NCBI GenBank assembly: GCA_001189495.1
Contig: CP012068.1
Location: forward strand, 868,001-932,000
DNA: 64,000 nucleotides
Reading direction: 5' to 3'
DNA from: Eubacterium sulci ATCC 35585
Lineage (GTDB): Bacteria > Bacillota > Clostridia > Peptostreptococcales > Anaerovoracaceae
Under the pieces are notes generated by a model, which was not told the origin of the DNA, made no database searches, and saw nothing but the letters and a program-made list of their open reading frames with translations. Below, piece after piece: positions 35,392 through 43,859 of the stretch; within the stretch, counting starts at the first letter, position 1; the number at the start of each line of letters is the position of its first letter. The position numbers and the translations under genes are program-made.

Positions 35392-36075
35392 ATGATAGAA
35401 GTATTTTTTTCTAGAATCAGTGAAGTTAACGATTTAGAATTTATAGACAAAAGCTACAGTATGGTTTCAGAAAATTGTAAATCCAAAGCCAAATGCTTTA
35501 GGTTTGAGGCAGATAGGTTGAGAACAATAATAGGGGAGCTTCTTGCAAGGTATGGAATTTGTCATTGTTTCGGAATTGATGCATCAAAACTTAGCTTTAA
35601 TGTTTCAGAATTTGGTAAACCATATATTGTTGGTATTCCATATTACTTCAATATTTCACACTCAGGTGATTATATAATCTGTGGTGTATCGGATATAAAT
35701 ATAGGTGTTGATATTGAGAAAATGCAGGATATAGATTTTGGCTTTGCATGCGATGTATTTAGCGATGAAGAGATAAGAAGAATTTCATTAGAGAGTGCAG
35801 AAAAGAAAAAGGAACTATTTTTTTCGATTTGGACTCTTAAAGAAAGCTATGTCAAATGGCGTGGCACAGGATTTCATAGAAAACTGTCATCATATACTGT
35901 TTTACCGAAAGGAATGCATGCAGAAATATTAAATCCACATAGCCTGTATGACATAGTACCAAAGCTCTGGACATATACAATAGGTGATTATAAAATTTCA
36001 ATTTGTAGCTGTGATATTGATTTTCCTGTTGAATTTAAGCATATATGTCCAGGACAGTTAACTGATAAAAAATAA
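35392..36075 (+). CDS. 4'-phosphopantetheinyl transferase, Sfp type
   Basis: The enzyme activates acyl or peptidyl carrier proteins by transferring phosphopantetheine from CoA. The 227-residue two-lobe protein has the Mg-binding motif GVDIEKMQDI (about residues 103-112) and the second motif SIWTLKESYVKWRGTGF (about 144-160). NISHSGDYIICGV precedes them. AcpS-type enzymes are half this size. Sfp-type enzymes usually serve NRPS/PKS carrier proteins, and none is present here. There is only a weak RBS (GTGAGATAA). The gene is AT-rich compared with its neighbours and is wedged between two copies of a duplicated segment, so recent arrival is likely. Its likely promoter is the duplicated rnpB promoter. 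Confidence 0.9.
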   Translation: MIEVFFSRISEVNDLEFIDKSYSMVSENCKSKAKCFRFEADRLRTIIGELLARYGICHCFGIDASKLSFNVSEFGKPYIVGIPYYFNISHSGDYIICGVSDINIGVDIEKMQDIDFGFACDVFSDEEIRRISLESAEKKKELFFSIWTLKESYVKWRGTGFHRKLSSYTVLPKGMHAEILNPHSLYDIVPKLWTYTIGDYKISICSCDIDFPVEFKHICPGQLTDKK

Positions 36076-36108
36076 CTAACTGAATTTGACCTTGATACTT
36101 TGTCTTAA

Positions 36109-36229
36109 ATTTATTATCTATGAACAAGGGGAAAGTACACAACTTGACACATCCTTAGTTCAAAGAGTATATTCAAAGCTCAGATAGCTAAGGATTTTTA
36201 GCGAATGTGAAATGTCATAGATAATAAAT
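36109..36229. repeat. Nested inverted-repeat element with an internal promoter
   Basis: A perfect 15-bp inverted repeat (36109-36123 with 36215-36229, ATTTATTATCTATGA and its complement) encloses 91 bp. A second perfect pair, ATCCTTAG/CTAAGGAT (36151-36158 with 36188-36195), is nested inside. A promoter lies within. No ORF is encoded. Possible readings are a MITE-like element, a structured RNA or a paired operator. Confidence 0.65.
36144..36173 (+). promoter_or_regulatory. Promoter for ridA copy 2
   Basis: A perfect TTGACA (36144-36149), an 18-bp spacer and TATATT (36168-36173) lie about 100 bp before ATG 36277. The inner inverted repeat overlaps the spacer and the region after the -10 box. 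Confidence 0.65.
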
Positions 36230-36276
36230 GTATTAAGAAAATCAGAAACTATCACACATGATTGAGGGAGGAAGAA

Positions 36277-36651
36277 ATGAACAAAGCAATAATAGCAAAG
36301 AATGCGCCAGCAGCAGTTGGACCATATGTACATGCAGTTCAGGCAGGTAGTCTACTTTTCGTTTCAGGACAGCTAGGACTTGATCCGGTAAGTGGTGAGC
36401 TTAAGGAAGGCCTAGAAGCGCAAGCTGTTCAGGCTCTTGAGAATATGAAGGCAGTTTTGAGCGAAGCTGGATACGAGCTTACAGATGTAGTAAAGACAAC
36501 TGTTTTTATCGATGATATGAATGACTTTGTTAAGGTTAATGAGATTTATGCTAAGTATTTTGATGATTGTAAGCCTGCAAGATCATGCGTAGAAGTTGCT
36601 AAGCTTCCAAAGGGTGGACTTGTAGAAATCGAGTGCATTGCATCAAAATAA
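36277..36651 (+). CDS. ridA: RidA family protein, copy 2
   Basis: This 124-residue imine deaminase paralogue has the same active-site region (CKPARSCVEVAKL) as copy 1. The five differences from copy 1 (N25S, D41E, N62S, N80D, D89E) are conservative, so both are probably functional. GGGAGG lies eight bases before the ATG. It has its own promoter in an inverted-repeat element and its own copy of the terminator. Many of the base changes between the copies are synonymous, indicating an older duplication under selection, with the 3' part since homogenised. Confidence 0.95.
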   Translation: MNKAIIAKNAPAAVGPYVHAVQAGSLLFVSGQLGLDPVSGELKEGLEAQAVQALENMKAVLSEAGYELTDVVKTTVFIDDMNDFVKVNEIYAKYFDDCKPARSCVEVAKLPKGGLVEIECIASK

Positions 36652-36710
36652 AGCAAACAAAAACATGCTGACAAGTCATTATTTTGACTTATGTATAAGA
36701 TGAAACAATG

Positions 36711-36741
36711 GATGGTCCAAAGGGCCATCTATTAGTTTTTT
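36711..36741 (+). terminator. ridA copy 2 terminator
   Basis: The hairpin and TTTTTT are identical to those after copy 1. Confidence 0.75.
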
Positions 36742-36775
36742 GTGGGTATACGAGGGTTTTATTTAATTTTGAATG

Positions 36776-36784
36776 TGGTATAAT
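36776..36784 (+). promoter_or_regulatory. rnpB extended -10 promoter
   Basis: TGG plus a perfect TATAAT (36779-36784) lies about ten bases before the mature 5' end. No clear -35 box is seen. Confidence 0.65.
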
Positions 36785-36793
36785 TACTTAGCT

Positions 36794-37138
36794 AAGGGAA
36801 GATCAGACGGTCGCGTGCCATAGGCATGAGGAAAGTCCGGGCTCCATAGGGCAAGAATGCCGGATAACGTCCGGCGTAGGTAACTATAGGGAAAGTGCAA
36901 CAGAAACATTCCGCCGAAACAGTTAGGCTGTGGTAAGGTTGAAATGGTGAGGTAAGAGCTCACCGGAGTCATGGAGACATGGCTGCCGTGTAAACCCCAT
37001 TCGGAGCAAGGTCGAAATTGAGCACCAAATGCAGCGGCCCGTTGCAGCTCAGGAGGTGGACCGCATGAGCGTGCAGTAATGTTACGCCTCAGATAGATGA
37101 TCGTCTAATACAGAACCCGGCTTATAGATCTGCCCCTT
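36794..37138 (+). ncRNA. rnpB: RNase P RNA, type A
   Basis: This is the catalytic RNA that removes 5' leaders from precursor tRNAs. The 5' conserved strand GAGGAAAGTCCGGGCTCC (36828-36845) and the 3' strand ACAGAACCCGG (37110-37120) form P4. The ends AAGGGAAGATC and GATCTGCCCCTT pair as P1. AGAGCTCACCGG and the central GTAAACCCCATTCGGAGCAAGG are further core elements. Its length of about 345 nt is normal. The MATE gene starts about 20 bases later, after a T-rich stretch. Confidence 0.95.
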
Positions 37139-37158
37139 AGTTTTTATTTGGAGAATAT

Positions 37159-38535
37159 ATGGAAAATACAGTAGAAATCAAAGACAATAGCATATCAGAA
37201 GCTGATAAGATGGGAACCATGCCTGTTGGCAAGCTTCTAATGTCTATGGCTTGGCCTGCAATATTATCCATGACGATAAATGCGCTCTACAATATCGTAG
37301 ATAGCATTTTTGTAGCGCAGATAAGCCAGGAGGCACTGACTGCGGTTTCATTTGTAATGCCTATACAGCTTCTTGTTATTGCAATTACAGTTGGAACAGG
37401 TGTTGGAGTAAACTCTTTGATAGCGAGAAGACTCGGGGCTAAGAGGCAAAAGGAAGCTGATTTAGCTGCATGTACGAGTATCAGGATAGGAATACTAAAT
37501 TATTTGATATTCCTCTTCATAGGGGTGTTCTTGACAGTTCCTTTTATGTCTCACTATACGAGCAATCCTGATATTTTAAGCGCAGGTACTACCTATATGA
37601 GGATAGTAATGTGCTTCAGCATGTTCATGTCAGTTGAGATTCTTTTAGAGAAGGTTTTGCAGTCCACCGGTAATATGATAATACCGATGATTTGCTCTCT
37701 TACAGGTGCGATAGTTAATTTAATCCTAGATCCTATTTTGATCTTTGGACTTCTTGGTGCACCTAAGCTAGGAGTTGCTGGTGCTGCTATTGCTACGGTT
37801 ATTGGACAGGCGTGTAGCCTTATTGTTTCAGCTACATTTATTAAGAAGAAGGAGCATGCAGTAAATATTAAGCTTTTCGGCTTTAAGATGGATTGGAAAA
37901 TCTTTAGGGATATATATGCGGTTGGTCTTCCTTCTATCATAATGCAGGCTATAGGCTCTGTAATGTTGCTTGGATATAATAATATTCTATCAGCAGAACC
38001 AATAGCTGTAGCTGTCTTAGGTATCTACTTTAAAATACAGTCATTTATCTTCATGCCAGTTTTTGGACTTAACCAAGGTGCTATGCCACTTTTTGGGTAT
38101 AACTTTGGTGCAAGGAACAAAGCTAGGTTGATGAAAACATATAAGTTAGCACTAATTGTAGCATTGATTATAATGGGAATTGGTTTTATCCTGTTTCAGG
38201 TTATTCCAGAGTTTTTCCTCAGAATGTTCAATGCTGATGACAGTATGATGAGCATCGGTGTACCGGCACTAAGGAGAATAAGCATATGTTTCTTGCCGGC
38301 GGCCTTTGGTATCATAACTGCAACGCTCTTTCAGGGCACAGGACATGGGATTTACAGCCTTTTTGCGTCTTTGATAAGACAGCTTTTTGGCATTTTACCT
38401 TTAGCATATTTGCTTTATCATTTCTATGGTGTATCTGCATCTTGGTTTTCATTTCCACTTGCAGAAATACTTGGATTATCGTATTCAGCAATCATGCTAA
38501 CACACTTGTATAACAAGCAGATTAAACAACTATAG
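37159..38535 (+). CDS. MATE-family multidrug efflux transporter
   Basis: This 458-residue inner-membrane antiporter uses Na+ or H+ to export cationic drugs or metabolites. It has about twelve hydrophobic helices in two similar halves. The N-terminal PVGKLLMSMAWPAILSMTINALYNIVDSIFVAQ is typical of the MepA/DinF branch, and GLNQGAMPLFGYNFGA opens the second half. TTGGAGAATAT lies before the ATG. It is only about 20 bases past rnpB, so read-through from the rnpB promoter may contribute to expression. The drug range cannot be told. Confidence 0.93.
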   Translation: MENTVEIKDNSISEADKMGTMPVGKLLMSMAWPAILSMTINALYNIVDSIFVAQISQEALTAVSFVMPIQLLVIAITVGTGVGVNSLIARRLGAKRQKEADLAACTSIRIGILNYLIFLFIGVFLTVPFMSHYTSNPDILSAGTTYMRIVMCFSMFMSVEILLEKVLQSTGNMIIPMICSLTGAIVNLILDPILIFGLLGAPKLGVAGAAIATVIGQACSLIVSATFIKKKEHAVNIKLFGFKMDWKIFRDIYAVGLPSIIMQAIGSVMLLGYNNILSAEPIAVAVLGIYFKIQSFIFMPVFGLNQGAMPLFGYNFGARNKARLMKTYKLALIVALIIMGIGFILFQVIPEFFLRMFNADDSMMSIGVPALRRISICFLPAAFGIITATLFQGTGHGIYSLFASLIRQLFGILPLAYLLYHFYGVSASWFSFPLAEILGLSYSAIMLTHLYNKQIKQL

Positions 38536-38583
38536 TTAAGACATTAAGTATCTGAATTTGTATCAGATGCATGGGGTATAACA

Positions 38584-41500
38584 ATGAAATTAGGTATTGA
38601 TATAGGTTCTACAACCGTCAAGCTTATACTAGCTGATAATGATGGTAGAATCTTGTATTCACGTTACGAAAGACATATGTCTGATGTAATGGATAAGCTT
38701 AAGGAGCTTATGCTTGATTTGTATAAGCAGTTTGGAGAAATCGACATTAAACCTGTAATTACAGGATCTGGAGGACTTGCTCTAGCTAATCTTTTAGGAA
38801 TAAAGTTTGAGCAAGAGGTAATAGCATGTAGTAGAGCTGTCGAGGAGCTTATTCCTCAGACAGATGTAGCAATTGAGCTTGGCGGTGAGGATGCCAAGAT
38901 TACATATTACGGCAAAACTGTTGAGCAACGTATGAACAGCTCTTGTGCTGGTGGTACAGGTGCATTTATAGATCAGATGGCTATTCTGTTGAATACAGAT
39001 GCAAATGGTCTAAATGAGGCAGCAAAGAACTATAATATCATCTATCCGATTGCGGCTAGATGTGGAGTATTTGCTAAAACAGATATACAGCCTTTGATAA
39101 ATGACGGTGCAGCTATAGGAGATCTTGCAGCATCGATATTTCAGGCTGTCGTAAATCAGACAATAAGCGGGCTAGCATGTGGTCGTACAATCAGGGGAAA
39201 TGTAGCATTCTTGGGCGGGCCTCTATCATTTATGTCTGAGCTTCGTAAGAGATTTGTTGAAACTCTTGGTCTTGATGAGAGTCAGGTAATATTCCCTGAT
39301 GACTCTAAGTTTTTTGTTGCTATAGGTGCTGAGATGCTAGCAGAAGAGGTGGAAGCTGTTTCACTTACAACACTGCTAAGAAAGATAGAAAAGCTTAATC
39401 CATCTTTGATGGCAGATAGCAAGCATATAGATGCTTTGTTCCATAGCCAGGAAGAATATGACGAATTCAAGGCTAGACACGATAAAGACAAGGTAAATCG
39501 CAAGGATATTAAGGAAGCAAGTGGACCAGTATTCCTTGGAATTGATGCAGGTTCTACTACGACTAAAGCTGCTTTGATAGATAATGAGGGTAATTTACTT
39601 TACTCATTTTATCAAGGTAACGGTGGTAATCCTACAGAGACAACAAGAAACATGCTTCTTGAGTTATATGATTTATTGCCTGAGACTGCATATATTGCTG
39701 GAACTACAACTACAGGATACGGTGAGCAGTTAATTAAGTTTGCCTTCCATGCTGACCATGGTGAGATTGAAACCATGGCTCATTTTCGTGCAACACAGCA
39801 CTTCCTGCCAAATGTAGACTTCATCCTAGACATAGGTGGTCAGGATATGAAGTGCATGAAAATCAAGGATAATGCTATCTATAACATCATGCTTAATGAG
39901 GCATGTTCATCGGGTTGTGGCTCATTCCTAGAGACATATGCTAAGTCAGTAAATCTAGATACTAGACAGTTTGCCAAGGAGGCGCTATTTGCCAAAAATC
40001 CGGTTGATCTTGGTACTAGATGCACAGTTTTCATGAACTCCAAGGTTAAGCAGGCTCAGAAGGAGGGTGCAGGTATAGGAGATATATCTGCAGGTCTTTC
40101 ATATTCAGTTATAAAGAATGCGCTTTATAAGGTTATAAAACTTAGAAATGCAAGTGAAGCTGGTGAAAACATCGTAGTTCAGGGTGGTACGTTCCTTAAT
40201 GATGCAGTTCTCAGAAGCCTTGAGTTAATAATGGGCAAAAATGTTGTAAGACCTGATATTGCAGGACTTATGGGAGCATATGGATGCGCTTTGATATCAC
40301 AAAGCAATTTCAAGGAAGGTGATGTATCAGCTATTATGAAGGCTGATGAACTCAGAAACTTCCACGTTGTTCATACCAACGGTAGATGTAATCGATGTGA
40401 AAACCGTTGTATTTTGACTATAAACAAGTTTGGTGATGGATCAAAGTTCATAACTGGTAACCGCTGCGAAAGAGGTGCGGGTATTGAAGTTACAAAGTCT
40501 GAGATTCCAGACCTTTACGAATACAAAACCCAGAGACTTTTCGGATATCTTCCTTTGAGCGAGGCTGAAGCAAGTAGAGGAACCATAGGTATTCCAAGAG
40601 TTCTCAATATGTACGAGGACTTCCCATTCTGGTTCACCTTGCTTACTGAGATGGGCTTTAGAGTTCTAGTATCACCTCAGTCTGGCAAAAAGCTATACGA
40701 GGATGGAATGGACACTATTTCATCAGATACAGCATGTTATCCAGCAAAGATAGTACATGGACATATCAAATGGCTTCTAAAGCATGATATTAAAACAGTT
40801 TTCTATCCTTGTATAAACTACGAGGTTAAGGAAGACAAAAACGCACCGTCAAACTATAACTGCCCAATAGTTGCAACCTATGCTGAAGTAATCGCAAACA
40901 ACATGACTGAGCAGTTTGAGGAAGCAGGAGCAAAGCTAATGCATCCATTCCTTCCATATGATAATGACAAGAGACTGCTTAATGCCTTGGTTGAAACATT
41001 TAAGGAATACAATATCTCACGTTCTGAAATTAAGAATGCGCTTCGCCTTGCTAGACAGGAGCAAGAGCAGTTTAAGGAAGATGTTCGTGCAGAAGGACAA
41101 AGAGCAATAAATTATGCTAGAGAGCATGGTAAAAAGATAATTTGTCTTGCAGGAAGACCATATCATCTTGACCCTGAAATTAATCATGGAATAAATAGAT
41201 TGATCACTGGCTTTGATTTCGTTGTAATCACGGAGGATTCTGTATCAGATCTTGGAGAATTACCAAGACCTCTGAGAGTTCTTGACCAGTGGGTTTACCA
41301 TTCACGTCTATATAAGGCGGCTGATTTTGTTGGAAAGAACGATGATATCGAGCTTATCCAGCTTAATTCATTTGGATGTGGACTTGACGCAGTTACTACA
41401 GATCAGATAGAAGAAATCTGTAATAGCAACAACAAGATATACACAGTACTTAAGATTGATGAAGTATCAAATCTTGGTGCTATCAAAATTAGAATTAGAT

Positions 41501-42807
41501 CACTTAAAGCGGCTATGGAAGAGCGTGAGAAGAACGGTGTTCGCTCAGATGCTAAGTTTGAGCCTTATGAGAGAGTTTTGTTCACCGAGGAAATGCGTGA
41601 GAACTACACAATTCTCGTACCTCAGATGTCACCAATTCACTTCACTTACTTCTCTGAAGCTATGAAGTCATGTGGTTACAATGTAGATCTTCTCCCAGCC
41701 GTTGACGAAAACGCTGTAAATGAAGGACTTAGATATATAAATAACGATGCTTGCTATCCAACCATTGTTACTTTAGGACAGATAATTTCTGCGCTTAAAT
41801 CAGGTAAATATGACCTAAATAAGACTGCTGTATTCATGTCACAGACAGGTGGAGGATGCAGAGCAAGTAACTATGTATCGCTTCTTAGAAAGGCTTTGAC
41901 TGACCTTGATATGCCACAGGTTCCGGTTGTATCATTCAATATGGTAGGCCTAGAGAAGAACCCGGGATTCAAGATTACATTTAACATGGGCTTCAAACTT
42001 CTATTAGGTGCAATCTATGGAGACCTTATGATGAGGCTTCTTTATGCAACAAGACCTTATGAAGCAAAGAAGGGAAGTACAGAGGCTTTACTAGAGAGCT
42101 GGCATGATAGAATAATTGATAATATACTCAACTTCAAAAAGAAGGACTATGAGGCTAATCTCAAAAAGATAGTAGAAGAATTCGATAATCTTGAGCGAGT
42201 TGATATCAAAAAACCAAAGGTTGGTGTTGTTGGTGAGATTCTTGTAAAATATCATCCTAACGCAAATAATGGAATCGTTGATATTATTGAGGACGAAGGT
42301 GGAGAAGCAGTTGTGCTTGATCTACTAGATTTCTTCCTATACGGCATGTACAGTAAGCAGTATAACCTAAAGTACCTATCTGGTAAGTTTACTGAGGCAA
42401 AGATAAATCAGCTTGCTATCAAAGTGATAGAGATGCTGAGAAAGCCTATGAGAAAAGCACTAAGAGAGAGTAAGCATTATACAGAGCCTGGCTATATCCA
42501 TGAAACAGCTGAAGCTGCAACAAAGGTTATATCGCTTGGTAACCAGTGTGGTGAGGGATGGCTTTTGACTGGAGAGATGATAGAACTTATACATGGTGGA
42601 GCGCCTAATATTGTCTGCCTTCAGCCTTTTGCATGTCTACCTAACCATGTAACAGGTAAGGGTGTTATGAAATCACTTAGAGAGATGAATCCATATGCAA
42701 ATATTGCGGCTATCGATTACGATCCAGGTGCAAGTGACGTTAATCAGCTAAATCGTATCAAGCTGATGATGACTACTGCTAGGAAGAATTTCAAAGACGC
42801 AAATTGA
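38584..42807 (+). CDS. Giant 2-hydroxyacyl-CoA dehydratase activase-like protein
   Basis: The protein has 1407 residues. Two BadF/BadG/HgdC-type ATPase modules are in tandem: the first at about 1-260 (GIDIGSTTVK, NSSCAGGTGAF, ARCGVFAKTD), the second at about 315-590 (GIDAGSTTTK, EACSSGCGSF, GTRCTVFMNSK). In HgdC dimers the equivalent Cys pairs hold a bridging [4Fe-4S] cluster that injects a high-energy electron into dehydratases. A Cys-rich segment follows (GRCNRCENRCIL), then a DUF2229-like region (SSDTACYPAKI) and a C-terminal HgdB-like part. No dehydratase subunits adjoin it, so its partner is unknown. The gene is monocistronic; its 3' end holds the -35 box of the yebC promoter. Confidence 0.9.
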   Translation: MKLGIDIGSTTVKLILADNDGRILYSRYERHMSDVMDKLKELMLDLYKQFGEIDIKPVITGSGGLALANLLGIKFEQEVIACSRAVEELIPQTDVAIELGGEDAKITYYGKTVEQRMNSSCAGGTGAFIDQMAILLNTDANGLNEAAKNYNIIYPIAARCGVFAKTDIQPLINDGAAIGDLAASIFQAVVNQTISGLACGRTIRGNVAFLGGPLSFMSELRKRFVETLGLDESQVIFPDDSKFFVAIGAEMLAEEVEAVSLTTLLRKIEKLNPSLMADSKHIDALFHSQEEYDEFKARHDKDKVNRKDIKEASGPVFLGIDAGSTTTKAALIDNEGNLLYSFYQGNGGNPTETTRNMLLELYDLLPETAYIAGTTTTGYGEQLIKFAFHADHGEIETMAHFRATQHFLPNVDFILDIGGQDMKCMKIKDNAIYNIMLNEACSSGCGSFLETYAKSVNLDTRQFAKEALFAKNPVDLGTRCTVFMNSKVKQAQKEGAGIGDISAGLSYSVIKNALYKVIKLRNASEAGENIVVQGGTFLNDAVLRSLELIMGKNVVRPDIAGLMGAYGCALISQSNFKEGDVSAIMKADELRNFHVVHTNGRCNRCENRCILTINKFGDGSKFITGNRCERGAGIEVTKSEIPDLYEYKTQRLFGYLPLSEAEASRGTIGIPRVLNMYEDFPFWFTLLTEMGFRVLVSPQSGKKLYEDGMDTISSDTACYPAKIVHGHIKWLLKHDIKTVFYPCINYEVKEDKNAPSNYNCPIVATYAEVIANNMTEQFEEAGAKLMHPFLPYDNDKRLLNALVETFKEYNISRSEIKNALRLARQEQEQFKEDVRAEGQRAINYAREHGKKIICLAGRPYHLDPEINHGINRLITGFDFVVITEDSVSDLGELPRPLRVLDQWVYHSRLYKAADFVGKNDDIELIQLNSFGCGLDAVTTDQIEEICNSNNKIYTVLKIDEVSNLGAIKIRIRSLKAAMEEREKNGVRSDAKFEPYERVLFTEEMRENYTILVPQMSPIHFTYFSEAMKSCGYNVDLLPAVDENAVNEGLRYINNDACYPTIVTLGQIISALKSGKYDLNKTAVFMSQTGGGCRASNYVSLLRKALTDLDMPQVPVVSFNMVGLEKNPGFKITFNMGFKLLLGAIYGDLMMRLLYATRPYEAKKGSTEALLESWHDRIIDNILNFKKKDYEANLKKIVEEFDNLERVDIKKPKVGVVGEILVKYHPNANNGIVDIIEDEGGEAVVLDLLDFFLYGMYSKQYNLKYLSGKFTEAKINQLAIKVIEMLRKPMRKALRESKHYTEPGYIHETAEAATKVISLGNQCGEGWLLTGEMIELIHGGAPNIVCLQPFACLPNHVTGKGVMKSLREMNPYANIAAIDYDPGASDVNQLNRIKLMMTTARKNFKDAN

Positions 42808-42832
42808 AATTAGCAATTAAATGGTGTATACT
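42804..42832 (+). promoter_or_regulatory. yebC promoter
   Basis: TTGAAA (42804-42809), a 17-bp spacer and TATACT (42827-42832). The -35 box overlaps the stop codon of the activase gene. Confidence 0.65.
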
Positions 42833-42873
42833 ATTATCGCAGAAAATCATATAAATCAGAAGGAGGTGTCTCC

Positions 42874-43596
42874 ATGGGAAGACACGGTACAATTGCCGGT
42901 AGAAAGGCTGCACAAGACTCTAAGAGAGCTGCACTTTTCACAAAGTATGCAAAGGCTATCACTGTTGCAGCAAAGGACGGCGGAGATCCAGAATATAACG
43001 CAGGACTAAGAGTAGCAATAGAAAAAGCTAAGGCTATCAGTATGCCTAATGACAACATTACTAGAGCTATCAAGAAGGGTACAGGAGAACTAGAAGGCGT
43101 ATCTTACGAGGAACTTTCATTTGAGGGATACGGTGCTGGTGGAGTTGCTTTCATCGTAGACTGCTTGACAGACAACACAAACAGAACAACATCATTTGTT
43201 AAGTCTAGCTTTGATAAGCACGGTGGAAACGTAGGAACTCCGGGATGTGTTTCATACATGTTCTCGCGTAAGGGCGTTCTTTTAATCGAGAGAACAGACG
43301 AAATAAGCGAAGATGATATCATGGAAGCAGCACTTGAGGCTGGTGCAGATGACATTGTTTCTGATGAGGAATCCTTCACTGTATATACAGATCCATCAGT
43401 ATATCCAGATGTTCATAAGGCTTTGACAGATGCAGGTTATACATTCATTGAGTCTGATGTAGAATTTGTACCATCAGTTGATTCAACCCCATCAGAAAAC
43501 GACATTCCAAAGCTAAGAAAGCTAATCGATGTCCTTGAAGATAACGATGATATTCAGAAGGTGCACACAAACTGTGCAATCGATCTATACGAATAA
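42874..43596 (+). CDS. yebC: YebC/PmpR-family protein
   Basis: The family (TACO1-like) is described as a transcription regulator and, more recently, as a factor easing ribosome stalling at proline stretches. The protein has 240 residues. The start MGRHGTIAGRKAAQDSKRAALFTKYAKAI matches the family ('GHSKW..IKhrK...D..rg..ftk...eI'), with a basic DNA/RNA-binding first domain. YGAGGVAFIVDCLTDNTNRT and HGGNVGTPGCVSYMF are the core signatures. A strong AAGGAGGTG precedes the ATG. It is followed by a structured ncRNA and pgsA. Confidence 0.95.
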   Translation: MGRHGTIAGRKAAQDSKRAALFTKYAKAITVAAKDGGDPEYNAGLRVAIEKAKAISMPNDNITRAIKKGTGELEGVSYEELSFEGYGAGGVAFIVDCLTDNTNRTTSFVKSSFDKHGGNVGTPGCVSYMFSRKGVLLIERTDEISEDDIMEAALEAGADDIVSDEESFTVYTDPSVYPDVHKALTDAGYTFIESDVEFVPSVDSTPSENDIPKLRKLIDVLEDNDDIQKVHTNCAIDLYE

Positions 43597-43662
43597 TTCC
43601 ATATAGAATCTTTTGCATTTAACTTTATTTATAATATAAGTGAAATGCTAGTATGTTTATAG

Positions 43663-43668
43663 TATAAT
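43663..43668 (+). promoter_or_regulatory. -10 box of the ncRNA before pgsA
   Basis: TATAAT lies 7 bases before the closing stem of the RNA. The best -35 candidate (GTGAAA/TGAAAT near 43640) is weak. Confidence 0.5.
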
Positions 43669-43672
43669 GGAG

Positions 43673-43845
43673 TTGCCTGAAGCTTGCGTTGAGTGTTCAT
43701 AATTGAACCTACACTAATTGCAAGGGAATTTGAGCTCATTCGCTATGTCAAGCCTCCCTCGAGTGGAAGACAGAATGGATGATAGAATGCCCACCTATCT
43801 AATGATAGGGCGTCAATTATACCTTGACGGAGTTTCGGGCAATTT
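43673..43845 (+). ncRNA. ssrS: Structured ncRNA, 6S RNA candidate
   Basis: The segment is about 170 nt. The ends TTGCCTGAA (43673-43681) and TTCGGGCAA (43834-43842) pair over 9 bp, with TTTT after the stem as in a terminator. Inside are a long hairpin (CTTGCGTTGAGTG...CACTAATTGCAAG, with a TTCA/TGAA top), TGTCAAG pairing with CTTGAC, and a CCTATC-TAAT-GATAGG hairpin. A rod with a closing stem, expected start at the stem and this length fit 6S RNA, which binds RNA polymerase holoenzyme. I could not confirm the family by alignment. A pgsA leader element is the alternative. Confidence 0.5.
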
Positions 43846-43859
43846 TAAGGAGATTATAT

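Larger units (their letters stand above)
36547..36877 (+). repeat. Duplicated segment, copy 2
   Basis: This is the partner of 35032-35352, and here the segment runs on into the complete rnpB gene, so it is likely the original locus. The extra TATTTAATTTT lies between the terminator and the -10 box. Confidence 0.92.

Noticed and set aside
36109-36229. Simple terminator for the phosphopantetheinyl transferase gene
   Set aside because: The outer stem encloses 91 bp and is not followed by a T run, so it is not a standard terminator.
43673-43845. SRP RNA or tmRNA before pgsA
   Set aside because: The SRP GGAAG-type apical loop context, the tRNA-like ends and the tag reading frame of tmRNA are absent.
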